Below, piece by piece: positions 9,401 through 16,348 of a stretch of 64,000 bases of DNA. The notes beneath the pieces were generated by a model that worked only from the letters and a program-made list of their open reading frames with translations, did no database searches and had not been told where the DNA came from. How positions within the stretch are numbered: the stretch's first letter is position 1; every line of letters starts with the position of its first letter. The translations under genes were made by a program, and so were the position numbers. Origin of the DNA: WRGT01 sp964450405 (lineage in GTDB: Bacteria; Spirochaetota; UBA4802; UBA5550). The DNA is taken from the NCBI GenBank assembly GCA_964450405.1, contig CAYVCQ010000018.1, positions 1 to 64,000 of the forward strand, given 5' to 3'.

Positions 9401-10004
9401 TGAGAAAGATCTTCTGCTGCGTGAAGTACATCACCGCATTAAGAATAATATGAACACAATATCAGGGCTGCTTTTGCTTCAGGCAAATTCGATGAAAGAT
9501 GGTGCTGCTGTAACTGCTCTTAATGACGCGCAGAGCCGTGTTCAGGCAATGATGATCATGTATGACAAACTCTATAGATCGGAAGACTACCGCAAAATGT
9601 CGGTGAAAGAGTACTTTGAAAAATTTATTGATGAGATTTTTATTATCTTTGAAAATTCCAGACAGGTGAGGATTGAAAAGGATATTGAAGATTTTGTACT
9701 GGATACAAAAATTCTTTTCCCCTTGGGGATTATTATAAATGAGCTTATTACCAACGCTTTTAAATATGCGTTTCCCGATGGAAGCGATGGGATGATCAAA
9801 GTTTCTGTAAAAAAAATGAATGATGCTGTAAGCATCTCTGTCAGGGATAACGGTATTGGTGTTTCTGACGAAGTTGTATCTTCCAAATCCGGCGGATTTG
9901 GTCTGAATCTTGTTACTGCTCTGACAGAGCAGATAAAAGGTACTGTAAGAATTGTAAAAGATAACGGAACTGTAGTGGAGATTATTTTTAAACCGGGAGT
10001 ATAG
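6447..10004 (+). CDS. Receiver-PocR-PAS5-HisKA_2 hybrid sensor kinase
   Basis: The 1185-aa protein is predicted cytoplasmic. It has an N-terminal receiver (about 7-120, phosphoacceptor Asp58 in LMDID), a PocR ligand-binding domain (about 155-340, with the Cys cluster CTKFHRVNPDSCRHC and a later YKC), and five PAS domains (about 351-468, 478-595, 601-728, 731-851, 855-978). A HisKA_2 dimerisation domain (EVHHRIKNN, second His = 996) and a HATPase (about 1082-1183, N-box NELITNAFKYAF) follow. PocR domains sense small hydrocarbon-type ligands or regulate diol use in other bacteria. The start at 6447 fits the promoter, whereas a longer frame would begin inside the -35 box. Its stop lies 9 nt from the stop of the converging cheD gene. 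No output domain is attached. Confidence 0.9.
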   Translation: MEIGKGKKLLLVEDEPIISIATSKMLKKRGYEVITVNNGARAVEMALTDTSYDLILMDIDLGLGINGPEAARQILELHNIPIVFLTSHAEQEVVEMVREITRYGYVIKNSGNFVLLSSIDMAFELFASHERLKASADYLRASEESVKSKLDIILSPEGDIGELELGDIVDIMTIQSIMEDFNYITEMGMAIVDLKGEVLVETGWQDICTKFHRVNPDSCRHCIESDTTFSKDVAPGTYKLYKCKNNMWDMATPVVVGGKHVGNLFLGQFLFEDDVIDYDLFREQAKEYGFNEKEYIAALERVPRWGRDRVFNAMSFYIKLLNIISKLSYSNIKLAKTLSERDRFFDLHKESEARLSEITDNMVDLVARLDRENYYQYVSPSFLKVLGYKPDELIGKWSPDLGHPSSREKDIKEMGKICYAGEGLTELRLRHKDGRYLWFEVTGRYLYDDTGGVTGSVLGGRDITQRKIAEKKLRKRDKQYKDLFASMIDGFALHEIIVDDYGHPVDYIFLEVNPAFEKHTGLDADYVVGKRVTELMPDIEPYWIETYGQVAFTGVQLTIENFSQSLNKWFKVTAYSPERGYFATVFEDITDRKKGEVLLKEKDERYKRLFDSVVGYVYTVYIENKIPVKTVHGPGCEAITGYTPDDFLYDPELWYKMIYPDDRGRVILFASDIINKGIFSPVEHRINCRDGSVVWVRNTPVPHYDADNVLIEYDSIIADITERKVIETSLKESEARYRYIIQKNPISIFLIRNGKYIYANSAALVRLGYKYSSEIVGMDFDRTVSSSDMDEIAKRTVRLLNGENNPPMELTLVRPDGGSSLTEATFFPINLSDGPAILVMAQDITDRRMLEKKILHEEFKFNALTESSTAGIYFTDKDGDCVYANRSWLEMSGLTMDEAKGKGWMNALHPDDKDSIGEKWYESVKSNGRWSFDYRFVNKKGETVWINGTAAAIYNPESGLSGYVGTNINITESKAAEEKIQSLLTEKDLLLREVHHRIKNNMNTISGLLLLQANSMKDGAAVTALNDAQSRVQAMMIMYDKLYRSEDYRKMSVKEYFEKFIDEIFIIFENSRQVRIEKDIEDFVLDTKILFPLGIIINELITNAFKYAFPDGSDGMIKVSVKKMNDAVSISVRDNGIGVSDEVVSSKSGGFGLNLVTALTEQIKGTVRIVKDNGTVVEIIFKPGV

Positions 10005-10013
10005 ATTGGATTG

Positions 10014-10568
10014 TCAGTCGAAGAATATCGCTGGAGAGGTCTTTCTTATTTTTTTCTCCAGATCATTCCGTCTCTCTTTAATATGGGCAAATTCGTCAAC
10101 GAGCTCTTTTGATTTAATCCTTTTTAACAGCACCTCATTTGTGTCGGTGTGGTAGAATATTCTTCTTGAGTCAACTCCTCCGAAATTATAATTAGTAATT
10201 GGAATTTTTTCCACAAGTAGAAAATCCACAACAAATTCAATATTCCGCATACCCATACAGAATGCCGAAGAGATGGTGGACATAATGGATGCTCCTCCGA
10301 ATACCTTTGCGGTGAGTTTATAACGGTTTGCACCAAGTTTCATCATCTGATTGATAAGCAGTTCCATGGCGTTTATTCCGTATCTGGAATCGGTGGTATT
10401 AGCTGCTGCAGGGCAGTCTCCGGGAAGGAGTATATGGTTCATTCCGCCTATTTTATTATCTGCATCAAAGAGGCACACTGCAGCGCATGGACCGAGAATT
10501 GTAGTAATAATAACCGGAGTTTTGCTTGAGTAGAAATCCCCTATATGGATGTTAACTGAAGGCTTCAT
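10014..10568 (-). CDS. cheD: Chemoreceptor glutamine deamidase CheD (copy 1)
   Basis: This 184-aa protein has the CheD signatures: LGPC with catalytic Cys28, GGMNH with His45, Thr22 in the position of the third catalytic residue, then SRYGINAMELLINQMMKLGA and AKVFGGA. CheD deamidates Gln residues in methyl-accepting chemotaxis proteins and can bind CheC. About 25 extra charged residues extend the usual C-terminus. AAGGGA lies upstream of the ATG. No cheC or chemoreceptor gene is nearby. The CheB-CheR fusion 1.8 kb away on the other strand is the only other adaptation enzyme. A second copy lies at 57169-57723. Confidence 0.92.
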   Translation of the reverse strand: MKPSVNIHIGDFYSSKTPVIITTILGPCAAVCLFDADNKIGGMNHILLPGDCPAAANTTDSRYGINAMELLINQMMKLGANRYKLTAKVFGGASIMSTISSAFCMGMRNIEFVVDFLLVEKIPITNYNFGGVDSRRIFYHTDTNEVLLKRIKSKELVDEFAHIKERRNDLEKKIRKTSPAIFFD

Positions 10569-10912
10569 TTATTTCCCTTAAGTAATATAATGAGAGTTTC
10601 AGCGGAATTCAATATTTTAATTAAGTAAAGCATAAAATTATAGATTTTCCCATATGGTCCCATGAGTTGAGTAATCAATATTATATTTCTGATAATTAAA
10701 ACTCTGGCATGGTTTTTGAAAAAATTAGTTTTCAGAGAATAAATGTGCGGTAAAAAAATAGAAATATAAAAATTTACTTCAAACTGAGTTCCAAGAACAT
10801 CCAGTAAAAAACTCCCCCCATAATAAAAAAAATATCAAAGCAGATAATTTAAGTTGATTTACGATATTTTGTATGCTAGCATTAATAAAGCGCAATCAAA
10901 CCTATATGGTAT
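10569..10912. other. Divergent AT-rich spacer between cheD and the broken receiver gene
   Basis: About 340 bp with no open frame of note. It should hold the cheD promoter (minus) and the promoter candidate at 10854-10882 (plus). No strong hairpin or repeat was noticed. Confidence 0.5.
10854..10882 (+). promoter_or_regulatory. Candidate promoter of the interrupted receiver gene
   Basis: TTGATT (10854-10859), 17 nt and TAGCAT (10877-10882), with a TG one base before the -10 box (extended -10 form). The ATG lies about 30 nt downstream. It matches the spacing seen before other receiver-first genes but is less close to consensus. Confidence 0.35.
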
Positions 10913-12148
10913 ATGGCAATAAATAATAATGACTGTAAATATATTCTTCTGGTGGAAGATGAGGCTGTACTTTCGCTTGTTATGTCTAAAGCCATACAGA
11001 GATTCGGTTATAATGTTATAACTGAATCTTCAGGAGAGAGTGCAGTTGAAGTTGCCATTTCAAACGAAGATATAAATCTGGTTCTTATGGATATTGATCT
11101 GGGCAAGGGTATGAACGGCACCGAGGCAGCGCGGCATATGCTTGCTGCACGGAATATACCAATAGTGTTTAATACTTCACATTCCGAGCGCGAGATGGTA
11201 GAGAGAGTTCGCGGTATTACCCGGTATTGATATGTGATCAAGAATACAGGGGACTTCGTACTTCAGTCATCTATAGAGATGGCATTTGAACTTTTTGAAG
11301 CTAATGAACGGACAAAAGATATAAAGGATAAGCTGAAAGGTACACTGGATGCTCTCCCTGATCTGCTCTATGAGGTGGGGATTGACGGATATGTTTATGA
11401 TTACCATTCCCCGCGGGCAGAACTTTTATACAGGCCTGTTGACGAGATGATCGGTAAAAAAATCAGTGAAATTGTAGAGACTGATATTTCTGATGTTATC
11501 ATGTCTGCTATTATGGAAGCTGACGAAAAAGGATTTTCCTTCGGCAGACAATTTAAAATGACAGTACCGGCAGGAGTCCGATGGTTTGAGATTTCTGTAT
11601 CACGAAAAAGCAGTGCTGCGGCGGGATCTCATTTTGTTATTTTACGTCGTGATATAACTGAACGTAAACTGATTGAAGAGGACCTGCGGATTCATCAGAT
11701 TGAACTTGAAATGCAGAATGAAGAACTTCGAAAGAAGCAGGATGAGCTGGATGCTCTGAGATTTAAATATTTTGACCTGTACGATTTGGCTCCGGTAAGC
11801 TGCATTACTCTTAATGAAGAGGGAGAGATTCTGGAAGCTAATCTTTCTTCTGCAGTTATGCTCAGAGTAAACCGCAGCGACCTGATAAATAAGGTTTTTA
11901 CCGAAATTATATATATAGATGATCAGGATATATTTTATTTATACCGTAAACATCTTTTAGAAGTAAGAGATGCTTGTGTGACTGACCCGGCTCAGGGGAA
12001 CCTGCCGCCGGATAATCAACATCCATTAGTGGATCTGAAGATGAAGCGGCCAAATGGGGAAATTTTTCATGTTCATCTGAAGGGCGCTGCGATGCAGGAT
12101 ACTGAAGGGAAGCTCAGTCTCAGAATAGTTGTTATGGCTGCGGAATAG
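10913..12148 (+). pseudogene. Receiver-PAS-PAS gene interrupted by an in-frame TGA
   Basis: The frame starts at 10913 with a normal receiver (Asp60 in LMDID). At 11228-11230 it meets TGA where every paralogue in the window has a Gly codon (RGITRYGYVIK, GGA or GGT). The reading frame continues unchanged as YVIKNTGDFVLQSSIEMAFE through two PAS domains to 12148. A single G-to-T change of GGA explains the stop. The downstream part has a GTG at 11234 but no evident ribosome binding site. Full length would be 411 residues without a kinase domain. The last PAS resembles that of the 60331-62103 kinase (LYDLAPV). The product is probably only a 105-residue truncated receiver, unless the stop is read through. 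Confidence 0.8.
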
Positions 12149-12318
12149 GACCGCGGATTACGCAGATTACGCTGATTACGCAGATGATGGTTTGATGACG
12201 CTGATTGGACCGCAGATTACGTTGATGATGGAGTGTGTTTTACACACTCCTCTTTTATCAGCGAAATCATACCTAACAGTGTCCCATAAGTGGTATATCT
12301 GCACCTATCTGTGGTCCG
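12148..12318. repeat. Dispersed intergenic repeat with short tandem units
   Basis: The left end has tandem variants of GCAGATTACGCTGATTACG (12151-12230), which would translate as ADYADYADYADD but carry no gene. GGACCGCGGATTACGCAGAT near 12148 is imperfectly mirrored by ATCTGCACCTATCTGTGGTCC ending near 12316, so the unit is bounded by inverted repeats. Similar sequences are common intergenic repeats in other bacterial genomes. It lies directly upstream of the CheB-CheR fusion gene. Confidence 0.6.
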
Positions 12319-12342
12319 GGATTATTAATAAGAAGGTTTTGA

Positions 12343-15300
12343 ATGAAAAAGAATAAATCAGTTAGAAAAAATAATTTTACGGAAGATATAAAATCATCTG
12401 AAAATTCTGAAATCACTTCAGATGAAATGCATGGTTTCCCCATTGTGGGTATCGGGGCATCTGCGGGGGGGCTGGCGGCTTTTGAAGCGTTTTTCTCTGC
12501 AATACCTGCCGACTCCGATCCGGGTATGGCCTTTGTTCTGGTGCAGCATCTTGCGCCTGACCACAAAAGTCTTCTCTCCGATCTTATCAGCCGCTATACC
12601 TCGATGAAGGTGTTTGAAGTTAATGATGGAATGGTTGTTAAACCCAACTGCATTTATATTATACCTCCCGGCCGGGATATGGCTTTTGTAAATGGTACAC
12701 TCCAGCTGCTGGAGCCTATAGAACCTCGCGGACAGCGGCTGCCTGTTGATTTCTTTTTCAGATCACTTGCTCAGGACCTGCATGAAAGGGCAATTGGTGT
12801 AGTTCTTTCCGGCACTGGGAGCGACGGTACACTGGGGGTGCGCGCGATTAAAGGTGAAGGGGGGATGGTTATTGCGCAGATTCCTGCGTCTACCGAATAT
12901 GATGGTATGCCTAGAAGCGCTCTCAGCACAGGTCTTGTGGATTATGAACTCCCTCCTGCCGAGATGGCGGAAAAAATACTAGCCTATGTAAAACATGCCT
13001 TCGGTAAGTTCAGCAATCATATCTCTGTCTCGGAACCGTCAATGGAGAACTCGCTGAAAAAGATCTTTGTACTGCTCAGGTCCCAGACCGGGCATGATTT
13101 TTCTCAGTACAAGCCCACTACAATTACTCGCAGAATAGAACGCCGAATGGCAGTCAATCAGATAGATCTAATGGATGGATATGTGAGATTTATGCAGCAT
13201 AAACCGGATGAGGTTGAATCACTTTTTCGTGATCTTCTGATTGGAGTAACAAGTTTTTTTCGTGATCCGGAAGCCTTTCAGGTTCTTGAGAAGCAGGTTA
13301 TACCAAAAATATTTCATGAAAAAACCGCAGGAGCATCAATCCGTGTATGGCTCCCGGGATGCTCAACGGGAGAGGAAGCTTATTCCATAGCTATTCTGAT
13401 TCAGGAATATATGGAAACTTTGAAGCAGAGTTACATGGTGCAGATATTTGCAACAGATATTGACCGCCGGTCGATTGCAGTAGCCAGGTCGGGGCTGTAT
13501 CCCGCAAGTATATCAGCCGATATTACACCTGAACGTCTGGCCCGGTATTTTATTCCGGGTACCGATGGAAGTTCGTACCGCATACATAAAGTTATACGTG
13601 ACATGCTGATTTTTTCAGAGCAGAATCTTATCAAAGAACCGCCTTTTTCAAAGCTTGATCTTATAAGCTGCCGGAATTTGCTGATCTATATGGGGGTTGA
13701 TCTTCAGAAGAGGGTTATACCTTTATTCCATTATTCTTTAAGGCCGGATGGATTTCTTTTTCTTGGAACATCTGAAACTGTCGGTGAGTTTGGCGATCTT
13801 TTTGATACGGTTGACCGGAAGCAGAAGATTTTCCGACGGAGAGATAATATTCACAGCACATCGCGTTTTTCCTACGGGAAATTTCTCCCCTCAGAGTCAG
13901 GCTATGACAGATCTGTAACTCAGAATATCTTTAAGAGGAATGTTCATTCAAAACCTCCGCTAAGGGAAATAACCGAACAGACCCTTTTACAGCAGATTGC
14001 TCCGGCAGGAGCGCTTATCAACGAAAATGGAGATATTCTTTATCTGCATGGCCGCACCGGAATGTATCTTGAACCTGCTCAGGGAGAGAGCGGAATTAAT
14101 AATATTTTAAAAATGGCCAGAGATGGTCTGCGCCAGGAATTAACAGCTGCTCTGCATAACGCAGCATTGAGAAAAGAGATTATCCGCTCCGGGGGAATTC
14201 GCGTTAAAACAAACGGACATTTTACACTGGTAAATCTAACCGTCCGTCCCGTTGAGACAAAGCATGAAACAATGACAGATATTCCTCTATATCTTGTTGT
14301 ACTTGAGGAAGCCCCTGTGCCGGCAGCTGACGGCGAAGCAGGAAATCTTCCCATATTTGCGCAATTTGCCGGTGAAGATGATCGTATTGCTGAATTGAAA
14401 CATGAACTAAAGATCAAAGAGGAATATCTCCAGACCGCCAACGAGGAACTTGAAACTTCAAATGAAGAACTCAAATCATCAAATGAGGAGATGCAGTCGG
14501 TAAACGAAGAGCTGCAGTCCACAAATGAGGAACTTGAGACATCGAAGGAGGAACTGCAGTCTGTTAACGAGGAACTTGCAACTGTTAACACTGAACTTCA
14601 AACGAAGGTTTGCGATTTGTCGCGGGCTAATAACGACATGAACAATCTGCTGGCCGGTACAGGCATAGGGACTATTTTTGTTGATCACAGTCTCCGGATT
14701 CTAAGGTTTACACCGGCTATTACACAATTTATTAATCTGATCCCCGGCGACCTCGGACGGCCCGTTGGTCATATCGTTTCCAATCTTACCGGTTATACCA
14801 GCCTGCTGAGCGATACACAGGAGGTACTGAATACTTTAAAAACAAAAGAGATTCAGGTTCAGACCACAGAGGGGAGGTGGTATATTATGCGTATTCTTCC
14901 ATATAGAACACTTGAAAATGTTATTGAAGGAGCAGTTATTACTTTCTCTGAAATTACAGAATTGAAGTTAGCGCAGGAAGCTCTCAGTAATGCTAACAAA
15001 GATCTTCTTCGCCTGGCTGTTGTTGTGCGAGATTCTCACGATGCTATAACTGTGCACGACCTTGAGGGCCGTATAACCTCATGGAATCCGGGAGCAGCAA
15101 GAATGTACGGCTGGAGTGAATCTGAAGCGCTGAAGCTTAATGTCCGCCAGCTTATACCTGAAAAGCTGCAGAGCGAAGCGCTTGCCATGGAACAGAAGCT
15201 CAGCCGTTCTGAAACTATCGAACCATATATTACAAAAAGAATTACCAGAGATGGTAGAATTATAAATATATCAATGATCTCAACTGCATTACTTGATGAT

Positions 15301-15354
15301 ACCGGGGAGATGTATGCCGTTTCAACTACGGAAAGACTGGTGTCGGGACAGTAG
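12343..15354 (+). CDS. CheB-CheR-PAS fusion (methylesterase/methyltransferase sensor)
   Basis: The 1003-aa protein begins with a CheB methylesterase domain (about 33-215) carrying the full triad: Ser40 in GASAGG, His69 in VQHLAPDH and Asp161 in GTGSDGT. A CheR methyltransferase (about 233-503) follows, with SAM motif PGCSTGEEA at 338-346. Then come a PAS-like segment (about 543-663), a long Glu/Asn-rich coiled coil (about 681-760, repeats of NEEL), and two PAS domains (about 767-878, 882-1000). Such fusions methylate and demethylate receptors or unknown targets under PAS control. There is no receiver before CheB and no kinase domain, so control must come through PAS or the coiled coil. AAGG lies 9 nt before the ATG. 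Confidence 0.93.
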   Translation: MKKNKSVRKNNFTEDIKSSENSEITSDEMHGFPIVGIGASAGGLAAFEAFFSAIPADSDPGMAFVLVQHLAPDHKSLLSDLISRYTSMKVFEVNDGMVVKPNCIYIIPPGRDMAFVNGTLQLLEPIEPRGQRLPVDFFFRSLAQDLHERAIGVVLSGTGSDGTLGVRAIKGEGGMVIAQIPASTEYDGMPRSALSTGLVDYELPPAEMAEKILAYVKHAFGKFSNHISVSEPSMENSLKKIFVLLRSQTGHDFSQYKPTTITRRIERRMAVNQIDLMDGYVRFMQHKPDEVESLFRDLLIGVTSFFRDPEAFQVLEKQVIPKIFHEKTAGASIRVWLPGCSTGEEAYSIAILIQEYMETLKQSYMVQIFATDIDRRSIAVARSGLYPASISADITPERLARYFIPGTDGSSYRIHKVIRDMLIFSEQNLIKEPPFSKLDLISCRNLLIYMGVDLQKRVIPLFHYSLRPDGFLFLGTSETVGEFGDLFDTVDRKQKIFRRRDNIHSTSRFSYGKFLPSESGYDRSVTQNIFKRNVHSKPPLREITEQTLLQQIAPAGALINENGDILYLHGRTGMYLEPAQGESGINNILKMARDGLRQELTAALHNAALRKEIIRSGGIRVKTNGHFTLVNLTVRPVETKHETMTDIPLYLVVLEEAPVPAADGEAGNLPIFAQFAGEDDRIAELKHELKIKEEYLQTANEELETSNEELKSSNEEMQSVNEELQSTNEELETSKEELQSVNEELATVNTELQTKVCDLSRANNDMNNLLAGTGIGTIFVDHSLRILRFTPAITQFINLIPGDLGRPVGHIVSNLTGYTSLLSDTQEVLNTLKTKEIQVQTTEGRWYIMRILPYRTLENVIEGAVITFSEITELKLAQEALSNANKDLLRLAVVVRDSHDAITVHDLEGRITSWNPGAARMYGWSESEALKLNVRQLIPEKLQSEALAMEQKLSRSETIEPYITKRITRDGRIINISMISTALLDDTGEMYAVSTTERLVSGQ

Positions 15355-15440
15355 ACTGGACCACATGTGCAATTATTTAAAACAGCGATAGGCTTCGTGC
15401 GGGCTGTAGTGAAGAGAATGGTGTGGGGTAATTTTTTTCG

Positions 15441-15776
15441 CTAATTTATAGATTCAATTTGTAATAATAGTTCGGGCAATCTTTCTTTTATAGTAAGCCA
15501 TATAATATCAGAATCTATGATAAAATAACCGTGAGCAATTATGTTTCTCATTCCTATTATTCCGCTCCAGTTTATATCCGGATTATTTTCCTTTACTTCA
15601 TCAGGTATTTTTCCGGCAGCCTCTCCAATAACCATCAGATTATGAAGAACAGAATCATATGTTTTTGTATCTTTATTAAATTCAGCTTTTGATAGCCCTG
15701 AAGTATAATCCTGAATTTTAATTATAGATTGTTTAATATCATTTATATAAAGTTTATATTCCCTCAATCCATTCAA
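15441..15776 (-). CDS. hepT: HepT-like toxin RNase (DUF86)
   Basis: This 111-aa all-helical protein carries the HepT signature R-x4-H-x-Y at Arg77, His82 and Tyr84 (RNIIAHGY). HepT acts as a HEPN-fold RNase toxin and is neutralised by AMPylation of the Tyr by its MntA partner. The start overlaps the end of the mntA-like gene by 23 nt, typical of this operon. The catalytic residues are intact. The pair sits between the CheB-CheR fusion and the next kinase, facing against the surrounding genes, so it looks like an inserted toxin-antitoxin cassette. Confidence 0.88.
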   Translation of the reverse strand: MNGLREYKLYINDIKQSIIKIQDYTSGLSKAEFNKDTKTYDSVLHNLMVIGEAAGKIPDEVKENNPDINWSGIIGMRNIIAHGYFIIDSDIIWLTIKERLPELLLQIESIN

Positions 15777-16059
15777 CCTCGCTCAGGATCTTATTGCGTA
15801 ATGCTGGTTTCAAACCGTTTATTGTTACCATATCTACTTTTTGATGCATTGTTTGTGATAGTTTATCGGTAAGATTAGCATATGCAAAAAGATCAACAGG
15901 TTCTTTAAAGTCGACAATAAGGTCAATGTCGCTTTTTTCGTTTTGAGTGTTATGGACGAAGGATCCGAAAATTCCTATTCGCGATATATGATAAGTATTA
16001 AAAAGTTCAGTTAGCGTCGACAGCTTTTGTTTAATTTCAGTTTTATTAGGTGTTATCAT
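15754..16059 (-). CDS. mntA: MntA-like nucleotidyltransferase antitoxin
   Basis: This 101-aa minimal nucleotidyltransferase has the motif GS-x10-D-x-D at Gly32/Ser33 and Asp44/Asp46, and a further Asp in KVDMV. MntA proteins AMPylate HepT to silence it. AGGAG lies 7 nt before the ATG. The gene precedes and overlaps the hepT gene, so the two form one operon. Confidence 0.88.
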   Translation of the reverse strand: MITPNKTEIKQKLSTLTELFNTYHISRIGIFGSFVHNTQNEKSDIDLIVDFKEPVDLFAYANLTDKLSQTMHQKVDMVTINGLKPALRNKILSEVEWIEGI

Positions 16060-16153
16060 CAGGAACTCCTAAGATTATAATGTCTTTTTTATTATATGTA
16101 ATATTTCAGCTCTGTCAAGGAAATTATTCATGGTTGTTTTTTAACAAATAAAG

Positions 16154-16190
16154 AAGAACTCCATCTTCTTCAGGGGAGGGGGGAGTTCTT
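16154..16190. terminator. Hairpin in the mntA / kinase divergent spacer
   Basis: AAGAACTCC (16154-16162) pairs with GGAGTTCTT (16182-16190) and is followed by TTTT on the plus strand. It follows no plus-strand gene, as it lies between two divergent genes. It may be an insulating terminator or a repeat remnant. Confidence 0.45.
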
Positions 16191-16210
16191 TTACTAAAAT
16201 TAAAATATAA

Positions 16211-16265
16211 CACGAACGTGTGATGTTTTTTAACACATTCGTGTCTGATAAAAATCACGATCGTG
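16211..16265. promoter_or_regulatory. Array of three palindromic operator-like sites
   Basis: Three 10-bp sites CACGAACGTG (16211-16220), CACATTCGTG (16234-16243) and CACGATCGTG (16256-16265) share CAC-N4-GTG and are spaced 23 and 22 bp apart, about two helical turns. They lie just upstream of the -35 box of the kinase promoter, with centres near -98, -75 and -53 of the expected start, where activators commonly bind. The first two could also pair into a hairpin. Confidence 0.55.
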
Positions 16266-16278
16266 TGATTGAATTTTG

Positions 16279-16307
16279 TTGTTATTCGAAGTTTAATTTG
16301 TTATATT
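16279..16307 (+). promoter_or_regulatory. Promoter of the six-PAS kinase gene
   Basis: TTGTTA (16279-16284), a 17-nt spacer and TATATT (16302-16307). The ATG lies 42 nt after the -10 box, the same distance as for three other receiver-first kinase genes in this window. Confidence 0.6.
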
Positions 16308-16348
16308 GAATAAATATATACTCTGAAAACCGGACAGGATTTTCAAAT

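Noticed and set aside
11228..11230. TGA as recoded glycine or selenocysteine
   Set aside because: TGA ends many genes in the window, such as those at 20230, 24811 and 27292, and paralogues have Gly codons here. A point nonsense mutation is simpler, and no downstream selenocysteine-type hairpin was evident.
12151..12230. Possible CRISPR-like array
   Set aside because: The short tandem units have no regular spacers and no cas gene is near.
12129..12356. 75-codon frame with ADYADYADYADD
   Set aside because: It is the translation of a dispersed intergenic repeat overlapping the end of one gene and the start of another. Composition and context do not support a protein.
14079..14591. 170-codon antisense frame rich in Ser
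   Set aside because: It is the mirror of the NEEL coiled coil of the CheB-CheR fusion; repeated GAA/GAG codons give Ser-rich antisense frames.
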